From an uncultured Prevotellaceae bacterium (GTDB lineage Bacteria; Bacteroidota; Bacteroidia; Bacteroidales; Bacteroidaceae), in the NCBI GenBank assembly GCA_947170495.1, contig CAMVUB010000005.1, forward strand, positions 1 through 61,388: a stretch of 61,388 nt of DNA. The letters run 5' to 3'. The position numbers and the translations under genes were made by a program. This document shows positions 1-7,132 of the stretch, piece after piece (positions within the stretch are counted from its first letter, which is position 1; each line of letters opens with the position of its first letter). Below the pieces are notes generated by a model. It ran no database searches. It was not told the DNA's origin and saw nothing but the letters and a program-made list of their open reading frames with translations.

Positions 1-235
1 GCAATTCGCCATCCTCTACAAGATCAACCCTACGATCCAGCAGTCGCTCCAAATCGTTCCACATTCCAAAGAACTTGAACCCTACGGGTTGTGAGTGGTC
101 AAGATTAACGAGGATATCCACGTCGCTCAGAGGTGTTTCCTCGCCGCGCGAAAAGGAACCAAAAATCCATGCTTTCAAGACGGGCTGAGTCTTTAAGTAT
201 TCGGCAATGGTTTTGGTCATGGCTTGCGTACTCAT
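1..235 (-). CDS. MntA-type nucleotidyltransferase (partial, runs off window)
   Basis: Reading the minus strand from ATG at 235 gives 78 residues of an open frame that leaves the window. Residues 25-42 read FGSFSRGEETPLSDVDIL, the GSxxRGexxxxSDxDlL signature of the DNA polymerase beta-like minimal nucleotidyltransferases; Gly/Ser and the two Asp residues would bind NTP and metal. Members of this family (MNT) usually work with a HEPN protein as a toxin-antitoxin pair in which the MNT adds AMP groups to its partner. No partner is visible because the 3' side is outside the window. An internal Met at 220 is a possible alternative start. A good promoter lies 27 bp upstream. Family call is firm; pairing is inference. 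Confidence 0.85.
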   Translation of the reverse strand, partial: MSTQAMTKTIAEYLKTQPVLKAWIFGSFSRGEETPLSDVDILVNLDHSQPVGFKFFGMWNDLERLLDRRVDLVEDGEL

Positions 236-261
236 GGGGTTAATATGTTGGTTTCACGGCA

Positions 262-292
262 CAAAAGTACAAAGTTTTTCTTGTTCTGCAAA
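262..292 (-). promoter_or_regulatory. Bacteroidetes-type promoter for the nucleotidyltransferase
   Basis: On the minus strand TTTG (289-292) is followed after 19 bp by TACTTTTG (262-269), matching the TTTG/TAnnTTTG consensus of the Bacteroidetes primary sigma factor. The start codon lies 27 bp downstream. Confidence 0.7.
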
Positions 293-343
293 TAAAAAGC
301 GAAAAAATCTAGGGGAAAGCGCGACATCCTCAGAAATAAGATG

Positions 344-351
344 TATCTTTG
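344..351 (+). promoter_or_regulatory. -7 promoter box TATCTTTG
   Basis: TATCTTTG matches the Bacteroidetes -7 element. It overlaps the TTG at 349 that opens the longest frame of the next gene, so that TTG cannot be the real start; translation must begin at ATG 370 or 379. No clear -33 TTTG is seen at the expected distance. Confidence 0.6.
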
Positions 352-369
352 CCACATAATAATAAATTA

Positions 370-1197
370 ATGACACAAATGAAACGAATAGTATCGATTG
401 TAGCATTGGTGCTTGGGGCCGTAGGAGCTCAGGCACAAGATTTGATTGTTGCTAAGCTGGGCGACCCTGTGAAGGCATGGAATGTTGACGTGAGTGACAA
501 ATATGTATTCTACAGCACAGAGCCGGGCGAGGGAGCGCCGATCCTGCGCATGGCTAAAGAGAACATTCTCATGATACGTAAGGCTGACGGTAGCGTGGTG
601 TCTTTCGCACCCGAGCAGACCGGGGCTGCGACGGCCATAGCCGCTACTGCACCTGTACAGGATACCACTCCAGAGGCTCCCATCATCGATGAACAGGACA
701 TCCACGGAAGTCTGATTGCCGAAGGTAATTGCGTGTATATCCCCACAGACAGCCCGTTGACGTATGAGCTGGCGGGACAGCAGCGCGTGAAGGAATACAT
801 GCAGCAATGGGGTTATTGGAAGGTCGTAGGCAAGCCCGAACAGGCACATTTCGTGCTGCAGTTCACGACGCAGACATCCGGCGACGATAGATCGTTTCTC
901 ATCATTCGTCCGCGTAAATACTATGCCGCACATCCCACCCTCACCCGCAATGGTGTGTCGGGCTCTTGGACGAATGCCAAAGGGGAGGTCGGAGTCACGG
1001 TTAACTGGACGAGGAGTAACGAGGATGTTGGCGAGAATACCATCAAGGCACAGCTGCTGGCAGAGCATCTGAAGGGGATGATTTTAGCGCCAGACAAAGG
1101 TGATGGTAAACGGTTCTTCAAATACCAAGGCAAGTATTTGGATGCCGACAATGTCAAAGGCAATAACTCCTCGGAGTTCGTAATCTCCGTCAGATAA
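370..1197 (+). CDS. exported protein of unknown function
   Basis: About 275 residues. An N-terminal signal peptide is visible from ATG 370 or 379 (MTQMKRIVSIVALVLGAVGAQAQ, cleavage after AQA). The mature part has two regions: an N-terminal stretch with PILRMAKENILMIRKADGSVVSF, a form common in Bacteroidales exported proteins, then an Ala/Thr/Pro-rich linker, and a C-terminal region of about 150 residues (YIPTDSPLTYELAGQQRVKE onward) rich in beta-strand patterns. No catalytic motif is recognised. It stands alone between a divergent nucleotidyltransferase and a convergent GH43 gene. The start was moved from a TTG at 349 because that codon lies inside the -7 promoter box. Likely periplasmic or outer-membrane; function unknown. 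Confidence 0.75.
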   Translation: MTQMKRIVSIVALVLGAVGAQAQDLIVAKLGDPVKAWNVDVSDKYVFYSTEPGEGAPILRMAKENILMIRKADGSVVSFAPEQTGAATAIAATAPVQDTTPEAPIIDEQDIHGSLIAEGNCVYIPTDSPLTYELAGQQRVKEYMQQWGYWKVVGKPEQAHFVLQFTTQTSGDDRSFLIIRPRKYYAAHPTLTRNGVSGSWTNAKGEVGVTVNWTRSNEDVGENTIKAQLLAEHLKGMILAPDKGDGKRFFKYQGKYLDADNVKGNNSSEFVISVR

Positions 1198-1254
1198 CTC
1201 CCCCTCAGCACACGAGCCTCCTCCCTCTTCCGCCATCCAAGCGGTGTTACCATT

Positions 1255-1275
1255 GGCTCTTGGAGAGCCTTATAA
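1255..1275. terminator. putative hairpin terminator between convergent genes
   Basis: GGCTCT-TGG-AGAGCC forms a 6-bp stem followed by TTATAAAAT. It lies between the plus-strand exported-protein gene and the 3' end of the minus-strand GH43 gene, so it could serve the plus-strand gene. Confidence 0.4.
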
Positions 1276-1320
1276 AATCAAAACTTTCATAATCGTGTTG
1301 TGGAAAATTGGTTCTATGTC

Positions 1321-2379
1321 TTATGGGAGTTCTCCTTCGGGTGATTGCAGCGTTGGCCAGCCGTCGGTGGTCCAGGCGATGGGGCGCTGGATGAGCAGGG
1401 CGGCGCCGTTCATGGTGGCGCTGTAGCCGTGGCAGATGAAGATGTCCTCGCCGTCGAAGCTGTAGGCTGCACAATGACCCGCAGCCTCCCATTGCTTCTT
1501 GTCGCCCTCCAGGAAGAGGGTGCCACCGCCCTCGGCCATGTCCTTGCCGTTGCGGTCGAGGTAGGGGCCTTCGATGGTCTGGCTGCGGCCTACGGCCACG
1601 CGGTAGTTCGATTTGGCGCCGCGACAGCAGTAGTCCCACGACACGAAGAGATAGTAATAGCCTCCGTGCTTGAAGATGAAGGGCGCTTCGATGGCGTTGG
1701 TTCCAGCGTAGCGCGAGGTGGGATTGGGCTCCGTGGGCTTGTAGTCTGGGTGATAGCGACGGGCAATGGTTCGTGGCCATTTTCCATTGTCCATTGTCCC
1801 TTGTCCATTATCCAGATGCATGGTTGTGTCGAGGCGAGCCAGCTGTATGCCGTCCCAGAACGAGCCCCAGACGAGCCACGGCGTGTCGGTAGCGTCATCG
1901 ATGACGAAGTTGGGGTCGATGGCGTTCCAGTTGTCGCGTTTCGGGCGCGAGGTCACGATGCAGCCCTCGTCCTTCCATAGGTTGGACGCGAGCGAGCGGC
2001 TGCTGAGTAAGCCGATGGCGGAGCCGTTCTTGCCGAAGGTGGAACAGCTGTAGGCCAGCCACCAGCGGCCATGCCACCGGATGACGTCAGGTGCCCACAC
2101 GTGGTTGACAAAGCCCGGCACGGAGTCGGTGGTCCAGCCGGGGATGACGGTCATTACGGGCTGGCGCGACACCGTCCATGTCCGTCGGTCTTTCGAGGTC
2201 ATTCGCTGGATGCCCAAGCCCGTGGAAAAGAGATAGTACGTGTCGCCCTCCTTGGCCATCACGGGGTCGTGTACCATGGGGGTATCGGTCTGGAAGGGCT
2301 CGCCGCGCATGCGTTGCTGTGCCAGCGTCGTACTTGTAAGCCCCAGCAGGCAGAGGAGAATTGTAAGCAGTTGTTTCAT
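1321..2379 (-). CDS. glycoside hydrolase family 43 (arabinan endo-1,5-alpha-L-arabinosidase-like)
   Basis: 352 residues with a signal peptide (MKQLLTILLCLLGLTSTTLAQQ). The GH43 five-bladed propeller signatures are present: VHDPVMAKEGDTYYLFSTG with the catalytic base Asp38, AIDPNFVIDD with the pKa-modulating Asp155, and GTNAIEAPFIF with the acid Glu231. HVWAPDVI (93-100) and WGSFWDGIQL are also typical of the arabinanase branch. The enzyme would cut alpha-1,5-arabinan side chains of pectin outside the cytoplasm. Residues about 186-202 (MHLDNGQGTMDNGKWPR) are encoded by a degenerate 7-bp repeat (1776-1813, words such as TTGTCCA) and look like an in-frame insertion in a surface loop. Broken GNAT DNA lies upstream; a pectate lyase gene is 2.9 kb away on the same strand. 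Confidence 0.88.
   Translation of the reverse strand: MKQLLTILLCLLGLTSTTLAQQRMRGEPFQTDTPMVHDPVMAKEGDTYYLFSTGLGIQRMTSKDRRTWTVSRQPVMTVIPGWTTDSVPGFVNHVWAPDVIRWHGRWWLAYSCSTFGKNGSAIGLLSSRSLASNLWKDEGCIVTSRPKRDNWNAIDPNFVIDDATDTPWLVWGSFWDGIQLARLDTTMHLDNGQGTMDNGKWPRTIARRYHPDYKPTEPNPTSRYAGTNAIEAPFIFKHGGYYYLFVSWDYCCRGAKSNYRVAVGRSQTIEGPYLDRNGKDMAEGGGTLFLEGDKKQWEAAGHCAAYSFDGEDIFICHGYSATMNGAALLIQRPIAWTTDGWPTLQSPEGELP
1776..1813. repeat. 7-bp word array inside the GH43 gene
   Basis: Plus strand reads as TTTTCCA/TTGTCCA/TTGTCCC/TTGTCCA/TTATCC, a degenerate heptamer array. It keeps the frame of the GH43 gene and encodes Asp/Asn/Gly-rich residues. Confidence 0.75.
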
Positions 2380-2417
2380 ATTCTACATTTCATTGTGGCC
2401 AACCAGATCATGTCGTA

Positions 2418-2510
2418 CTACTCGAAGGTGATGGCCGTCTGTTCCACGTATGGCGCATAGATGGCAAGCATCGCCTCAACGTCCGATATGGTTGCTTCTC
2501 TAATTTCCAT
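2418..2510 (-). pseudogene. N-terminal remnant of a GNAT acetyltransferase
   Basis: ATG at 2510 opens a 30-residue frame, IREATISDVEAMLAIYAPYV followed by EQTAITFE, then TAG. This is the beginning of a phosphinothricin-acetyltransferase-like GNAT protein, whose family usually runs about 160-180 residues. The rest of the domain, including the acetyl-CoA-binding motif, is absent; the next gene start is 38 bp away. It is therefore a truncated relic in the 140-bp gap between the ResB/CcsA gene and the GH43 gene. Confidence 0.6.
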
Positions 2511-2520
2511 GCATTATCAT

Positions 2521-4002
2521 TTATTCACTCGTGTTATAGGTGTGTACGCTTGAACCTTGGGCAGAGGGTAGGTAGTTGATGCCCCACCAGCACATCTGCA
2601 GGAGGACGAAGGAGATGATGAGCATCCATACGGATAGCCGATGGGCCCTTGGCTCCTGGCTGTTGGCTGTTGGCGTCAGGCGGTAGTGGATATATACGAG
2701 GTAGGAGAGCCAGGTGAGGGCTGCCCACGTTTCCTTTGGGTCCCACGACCAGTAGTGACCCCATGCCTCCTTGGCCCAGAGGGCACCGAAGAGCATACCG
2801 ATGGTGAGGAGGGCAAGGCCGACGTAAACGAGGGAATCCGGTTGAGAGTTGAGAGTTGAGGGTTGAGAGTTTCCCTTGAACCCTTTGAACCTTTTCATAA
2901 TGAGCCCATAAATGGCGATGACGACGGCTACGCCAAGCAGGGTGTAGGCGAAGATATAGACAAAGACGTGGGGCGCGAACCAGGGGCTCTGCAGGGCTGG
3001 CACCAGTGTCTTGGTGTTGTAGCTGTCAAAGAAGAAGTAGGCAAAAAGGGAGGCGAAGACAGCGAGGGCAAGATATCCCCAACGCGCCTTCCTGGAAGCT
3101 GTTCTCAATCTGCGCCACAGTACCATCAGCGTCATCACTACCGCGCCCGCCAGCATCATATAGAAGCCCGCATAAACCCACGGCAGCCACGGGTCGCGCA
3201 CCAGCTCCAGTATCGATATCTGGCTCTGTGCGCCCATCTGCGTGTCATAGCCGTACTGGTAGATTTTCCACCCGCCCATCTTGTAGGGCTTGTTCACGTC
3301 GATGGTGGTCTCGATGTTCTCGCCCTTCTTCGTGAGGATTTGGATTTCTGAGGCGAAGCGCTTGGGCTTACCGTCGTCATAGGTCTCCATGATGAAGCGC
3401 TTCAGTTCGATGGTAATATTCAACTCCTTGACAGTCTGCTCTTGCGTCAGCACACGCCATTCAGGTTGTCCCACGCAGCAAATCATTTTTACGCGCTGGA
3501 TGTCGGCACTGCCGAGGGTGGCGGTGGTCAGGGCTATGAAAAGGCCAAGATGGTTCAGCAGGAAAGGTATATCGCGCTTCCACTTGAAACCTGAGACCTG
3601 CAACCTGAAACATCTCCTGAGGATGATGAGCCCCAGAATCACGTCGATGTAAGCGTAGATGAGCACGAACGGCCAGAACGACAGCATGTTGTAAATCCAT
3701 GTGCCGCCCACCTGCTGCCGCGTCAGTCCCATGATGATCGTCAGCACTACGGCATACACCATCGCCGGTATTGCCGCCTGATACGTGCCAAGGAACTGGA
3801 AGGCATAAACTTTCTTCCTTAATATATATGTAAGAGCGATGAGCACCAGGAATCCTGCCAGCACAATTCCGTTGACAGGCCACGCAAACGCATCCCACAC
3901 CACAGGCCCGACGCTCAGTTCCAGCAGCAGTCCTACAATGATAAGGCCTCCTCCGATGAGGAAACCTTCTTTATACCCGAAGGAATCCTTAGAAGTTCTC
4001 AT
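2521..4002 (-). CDS. ccsA: cytochrome c biogenesis protein, ResB/CcsA fusion
   Basis: 493 residues. The N-terminal half (1-300) has several membrane spans and a soluble loop (about 165-270) resembling ResB; the C-terminal half is CcsA with the heme-handling WWD motif WGHYWSWDPKETWAALTW at 414-431 and conserved flanking spans. System II cytochrome c synthesis: heme is exported and joined to CxxCH apocytochromes on the outer face of the inner membrane. ATG overlaps the yjbR stop by 4 bp, so the two are translationally coupled. The gene carries four stretches coded by short tandem words: residues 131-140 (DNA 3592-3611), 371-388 (2841-2890, GTTGAGA words) and 444-452 (2646-2675, TTGGCTG words). 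The WWD core is intact, so the protein is probably active. Confidence 0.85.
   Translation of the reverse strand: MRTSKDSFGYKEGFLIGGGLIIVGLLLELSVGPVVWDAFAWPVNGIVLAGFLVLIALTYILRKKVYAFQFLGTYQAAIPAMVYAVVLTIIMGLTRQQVGGTWIYNMLSFWPFVLIYAYIDVILGLIILRRCFRLQVSGFKWKRDIPFLLNHLGLFIALTTATLGSADIQRVKMICCVGQPEWRVLTQEQTVKELNITIELKRFIMETYDDGKPKRFASEIQILTKKGENIETTIDVNKPYKMGGWKIYQYGYDTQMGAQSQISILELVRDPWLPWVYAGFYMMLAGAVVMTLMVLWRRLRTASRKARWGYLALAVFASLFAYFFFDSYNTKTLVPALQSPWFAPHVFVYIFAYTLLGVAVVIAIYGLIMKRFKGFKGNSQPSTLNSQPDSLVYVGLALLTIGMLFGALWAKEAWGHYWSWDPKETWAALTWLSYLVYIHYRLTPTANSQEPRAHRLSVWMLIISFVLLQMCWWGINYLPSAQGSSVHTYNTSE
2646..2675. repeat. 7-bp word array in ccsA (TTGGCTG words)
   Basis: TTGGCTC/CTGGCTG/TTGGCTG/TTGGCG on the plus strand, in frame in the ccsA coding sequence between two predicted membrane spans near the C terminus. 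Confidence 0.7.
2841..2890. repeat. 7-bp word array in ccsA (GTTGAGA words)
   Basis: GTTGAGA/GTTGAGA/GTTGAGG/GTTGAGA followed by a CCCTTTGAACC doublet. Encodes the hydrophilic loop FKGFKGNSQPSTLNSQPDS between membrane spans. Confidence 0.75.
3592..3611. repeat. 7-bp word array in ccsA (CTGAAAC words)
   Basis: TTGAAAC/CTGAGAC/CTGCAAC/CTGAAAC, in frame, encoding a short loop (FRLQVSGFK) between membrane spans in the ResB-like half. Confidence 0.65.
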
Positions 4003-4373
4003 AACATATACTTTTGCCGGATGGTTTTTGGGAGTTTCGAGGCCACGAGCAGGTAGGACTCACGAATCCATTCCTCCACCAGCGCATCTGCGATCTGCTC
4101 GTAATACACGTCGCTCCAGTGCTTCTTGTTCCAATGCCAAGCAGGTGTCACAGCCGCAAACTGCTCCCTGAGTTCTTCATTCCTTTCAGGCGACAGCTTC
4201 AGCGCCAGCCGCGGTTCCGATGAATCCTTCATATCATGCTTGCCACCGCCCAACCACAGGCATACGAATATCTTCCCCTCCAGGCGGAAGGTGATGATGT
4301 CGTCGCCGAACGGTTGGTCTTCGGTGACGCCAGGAAGCGACAATGTGTAGTCGCGTACTTCTTCGATGTTCAT
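3999..4373 (-). CDS. MmcQ/YjbR family protein
   Basis: 124 residues matching the YjbR fold: N-terminal EVRDYTLSLPGVTEDQPFGDD, central KIFVCLWLGG and LALKLSPERNEELRE, and C-terminal HWNKKHWSDV. Proteins of this family have a CyaY-like fold and are often called DNA-binding, although the role is not settled. The length is normal. It lies 6 bp downstream of the patatin gene and overlaps the ccsA start by 4 bp, so it is in an operon. Metabolic role unknown. Confidence 0.85.
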   Translation of the reverse strand: MNIEEVRDYTLSLPGVTEDQPFGDDIITFRLEGKIFVCLWLGGGKHDMKDSSEPRLALKLSPERNEELREQFAAVTPAWHWNKKHWSDVYYEQIADALVEEWIRESYLLVASKLPKTIRQKYML

Positions 4374-4379
4374 TTATTC

Positions 4380-5255
4380 TTATTTGGATGGGTATTGTTT
4401 GAGGGCTTGCTGTGTCTTCTGTTGGCCGATGGCGATCAGCTTCTCGGACTTGTCGTAGTCGAAAGTGCCGTAGCGGCTCATCTGTATGTCCACGAGGATG
4501 TCAGGGGGCACCAGCAGGGTCATGAGGATGGAGTTCTGGCGGATCATCAATGAACTGACGCGCGAGAGCACCGTGTAGTGGTTGAAGTCGAGGTTGTCGG
4601 GAATCAGCCGGTTGAGGATCTTCTGGGACAGCGAGGTGCTGTGCTTGCGCTTTTCTGTCAGCTGGTGCTGCATCTCCCATTGCGTTTCGTAGTCGTGACC
4701 GCTCACGTCCACGCCGACAAGGATATCGCCCTCATGGCGCTTCACGCGATTGAGGGGCAGGGGATTCGTCACTCCGCCATCGATGAGGATCATGCCGTCG
4801 CGTTGCACGGGCTCGTAGAATGCCGGCAGCGAGATGGAGGCGCGGATGGCCTCGAACAGGCTGCCCTTGCGGAACACCACCTCGCGCCCCGATTTCCAGT
4901 CGGTGGCGATGGCGCAATAGGGTAGGGGCAGGTCCTCGATGGCCATGTCGGGCACAAACTCCATGATGGCTTCGATGATGCGCGTGCCCTTGGCCACGTG
5001 GTTCAGGCTGAACGAGAAATCCGTCAGTTCCATCATCTTCTTCCTGTCGATGGTCTTCATCCATTCACGGAACTCCGCGAGCTTTCCGGCTGCATAGACA
5101 CCGCCGATGAGTGAGCCCATCGAGCAGCCTGCAATAGAGGTGATCCGGAAACCTTGTGCCTCCAGCTCCTCGATGGCCCCGATATGGGCAAGGCCCCTGG
5201 CACCACCGCTCGACAATACTAATGCCACGTCCATTTTATCTCCTTCTATCTTCAT
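4380..5255 (-). CDS. patatin-like phospholipase family protein
   Basis: 291 residues (284 if translation starts at ATG 5234, MDVALVLSSGGARG, which is the usual family beginning). The oxyanion loop SGGARG, the nucleophile elbow GCSMG with Ser45 and the DGG motif with Asp159 form the Ser-Asp dyad of bacterial patatins (RssA/YchK type), which hydrolyse acyl esters of lipids. There is no signal peptide, so it is cytoplasmic or membrane-associated. The first seven residues (MKIEGDK) are encoded by the border of a TATCTTC-word array that fills the junction with the pectate lyase gene, which favours the internal ATG. Confidence 0.87.
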   Translation of the reverse strand: MKIEGDKMDVALVLSSGGARGLAHIGAIEELEAQGFRITSIAGCSMGSLIGGVYAAGKLAEFREWMKTIDRKKMMELTDFSFSLNHVAKGTRIIEAIMEFVPDMAIEDLPLPYCAIATDWKSGREVVFRKGSLFEAIRASISLPAFYEPVQRDGMILIDGGVTNPLPLNRVKRHEGDILVGVDVSGHDYETQWEMQHQLTEKRKHSTSLSQKILNRLIPDNLDFNHYTVLSRVSSLMIRQNSILMTLLVPPDILVDIQMSRYGTFDYDKSEKLIAIGQQKTQQALKQYPSK

Positions 5256-5290
5256 TTGTCTTCATTTATCTTCTTTTATCTTCATCTCTT
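5239..5290. repeat. TATCTTCATT word array across a gene border
   Basis: Degenerate 10-bp words (TATCTTCATT and variants) spanning the stop of the pectate lyase gene and the start of the patatin gene. It encodes the last residues EMKIKEDK of the lyase and the optional first residues of the patatin. Confidence 0.65.
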
Positions 5291-6293
5291 TCCACTTCTC
5301 ATACTGCTCGAACAGCGCAGCGGGGCTTTTGCTGTACCAGCTGTAGCCGTTGCGACGCTCTTCGCTGATGTCCTCCAGGCGACGCCGAGGCTGCCCGTCG
5401 CGGTCGCAGAAGAACGGAAGACCCTCCTGCAGGTCATAGAAGCGCGCCCACAGTGGATGGTCGCCCTCCAGCTGGTGGGCTGCGAACCATTTCATGGCGC
5501 CGTTGACGGCACGTACGATACGCTCGTCGGGGGCAGGAAGCTGCATCAGGAAGGCGACGATGGTGGCACTCTCGTGGGAGACGAATGACGGCAACTCGTA
5601 GGAGCGCGCCTTGGCGGGTTGCAGCGTCTCGTGGTCGTGTTGCTGACACCAGACGGTGGGCTCGCCATCCACTACAATCTGCGTGCGCAGGATGCAATCG
5701 ATGCCCTTGTTGAAGGCTTGCTCGCAGCGCTGCCGCTGAGGCTCATCTACTAATGCCGTATCGTAAGGGACCACGTGTTGCACCACATCCCGCAGGAGCC
5801 TCATCACGTTGATCATCGCATCGTCGTTGTAGGTGATATGCACCTGATAACCCCTGTTCTCAGGCCAGAACTGCGGCCAGCCGCCATTCGCGTACTGCCC
5901 GCTGAGCAGGTACTTCACGCCGTGGCAGAAGGCTGCCTTGTAGCGCTCGTCCCCCGTCTGCTGGAAGAGGCGGGCCAGGAATGCCATCTGCATGGTGGTC
6001 GCGTGGTTGTCGATGGTCGAGTCGTCCTGGCGCGACTTGCTGGCCTGCACGGCCTCTGCCTCCTCGGCTGTCAGCGGCTTCGCCATATTGATGTTCTTCG
6101 GCCAGCCGCCCGTGACGCGCTGATAGAGCAACAGCTGGTCACCTATCCGCCGCGCCTCGTCCGTCTTGAAGAAAACGCTGTCGCGCGTCCGCAGAATATC
6201 CTTCTGCGCCCTCCCCACCATCGGCCACGCAAGCAGGACAACCAATAAGCACGTGACAGCTTTGTAGCGCCTTCGTTGTTTATTCGTAGCCAT
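5262..6293 (-). CDS. pectate lyase, polysaccharide lyase family 10
   Basis: 343 residues with a signal peptide (LLVVLLAWPMVGRAQ). PL10 signatures: LLLYQRVTGGWPKNINM, DDSTIDNHATTMQMAFLARL, YANGGWPQFWP, ITYNDDAMINVMRLLRDV, WCQQHDHETLQPAKARSYELPS and the Trp/Arg-rich end. PL10 enzymes cleave polygalacturonate by beta-elimination with Ca2+ and an Arg base. It would act in the periplasm or outside. Its start overlaps the PheC-like gene by 14 bp, showing operon organisation. The last eight residues come from a short-word repeat array. With the GH43 and the esterase-like hydrolase nearby it fits pectin use. Confidence 0.88.
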   Translation of the reverse strand: MATNKQRRRYKAVTCLLVVLLAWPMVGRAQKDILRTRDSVFFKTDEARRIGDQLLLYQRVTGGWPKNINMAKPLTAEEAEAVQASKSRQDDSTIDNHATTMQMAFLARLFQQTGDERYKAAFCHGVKYLLSGQYANGGWPQFWPENRGYQVHITYNDDAMINVMRLLRDVVQHVVPYDTALVDEPQRQRCEQAFNKGIDCILRTQIVVDGEPTVWCQQHDHETLQPAKARSYELPSFVSHESATIVAFLMQLPAPDERIVRAVNGAMKWFAAHQLEGDHPLWARFYDLQEGLPFFCDRDGQPRRRLEDISEERRNGYSWYSKSPAALFEQYEKWKEMKIKEDK

Positions 6294-7119
6294 AGACTAA
6301 GCCGTATTTTGCGTGGAGACGGCGGAGGGAGCCGTCGGACTTCATTTGGCGAATAACGTTGTTGACCAACTGCAGGAGGTCTTCCTGACCCTTTTGCATC
6401 AGGACGCCGATCTCGCCGTGGTTAAAGGGCTTGTCCAGCAGCGGGGCTGCCAGGCGCGCGTCGGCCTGAACGTAGTAGGGCGCCTCGGTGATTTCGGTGA
6501 TCATCACGTCGGCTGCGCCCTCGGCGACGAGCGTCGGGATCTCCTCGTTCTTCTGGTGAACGAGGATGGTAGCATTGGTGAGGTTCTCGTTGGCGAACTT
6601 CTCGTTCAGCCCGCCCGGGTTCACCATCACGCGCACTTCCGGCTTGTTGAGGTCGGCCAGCGACTCGTAGCTGTCGGCTTCCGACGCGCGACAAAGAATC
6701 GTCTTTCCATTCACGAGATAGCCCTCGCTCATGAGCATCGTCTCCTTACGGGCATCGGTGATGGTGATGCCCCCAATGGCGAGGTCGAAGAGCTGAGGCT
6801 CTGCCAGGACATCGTCCGTCAGCGTAGGCCAGGACGTTGGCACGAACTGCACCTTCACGCCTAACCGCTTGGCGATCTCACCGGCCATCTCGATGCCGAA
6901 GCCCCAGTAGGTGCCGTCCTCCTCTCGGAAGGACAGCGGACGGTAGTCGCCCGTCGTGCCCGCCAGCAGCGTGCCGCGTTGCAAGATCTCTGCCACCTTG
7001 CCGCTTTCACTCTGCTCGGTGGACGCGGACTTGTCTTTAGCGCACGCCCCCACGCCGACCGTTCCGCAAACGGCCAGCGCAGCAATCAGGAGCCAGGTCT
7101 TAGTGATTCTAAACATCAC
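6280..7119 (-). CDS. periplasmic solute-binding protein / cyclohexadienyl dehydratase-like (PheC type) lipoprotein
   Basis: 279 residues with a signal sequence ending in a lipobox-like VGAC (Cys about 26). The fold is that of an amino-acid-type binding protein; specific blocks TTGDYRPLSF, FVPTSWPTLTDD, FDLAIGGITIT, VMVNPGGLNEKFAN and LDKPFNHGEIG resemble Pseudomonas PheC, a secreted cyclohexadienyl dehydratase that turns prephenate or arogenate into phenylpyruvate or phenylalanine. No permease or ATPase gene is near, which supports an enzyme or sensor role over ABC transport. It lies between preA (13-bp gap) and the pectate lyase (14-bp overlap). Fold firm; activity inferred from motif likeness only. 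Confidence 0.72.
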   Translation of the reverse strand: MMFRITKTWLLIAALAVCGTVGVGACAKDKSASTEQSESGKVAEILQRGTLLAGTTGDYRPLSFREEDGTYWGFGIEMAGEIAKRLGVKVQFVPTSWPTLTDDVLAEPQLFDLAIGGITITDARKETMLMSEGYLVNGKTILCRASEADSYESLADLNKPEVRVMVNPGGLNEKFANENLTNATILVHQKNEEIPTLVAEGAADVMITEITEAPYYVQADARLAAPLLDKPFNHGEIGVLMQKGQEDLLQLVNNVIRQMKSDGSLRRLHAKYGLVYGYE

Positions 7120-7132
7120 AATCTTTCAAATG

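Noticed and set aside
349..369. TTG start giving a longer exported protein
   Set aside because: The TTG is part of the -7 box TATCTTTG; ATG 370/379 gives a proper signal peptide.
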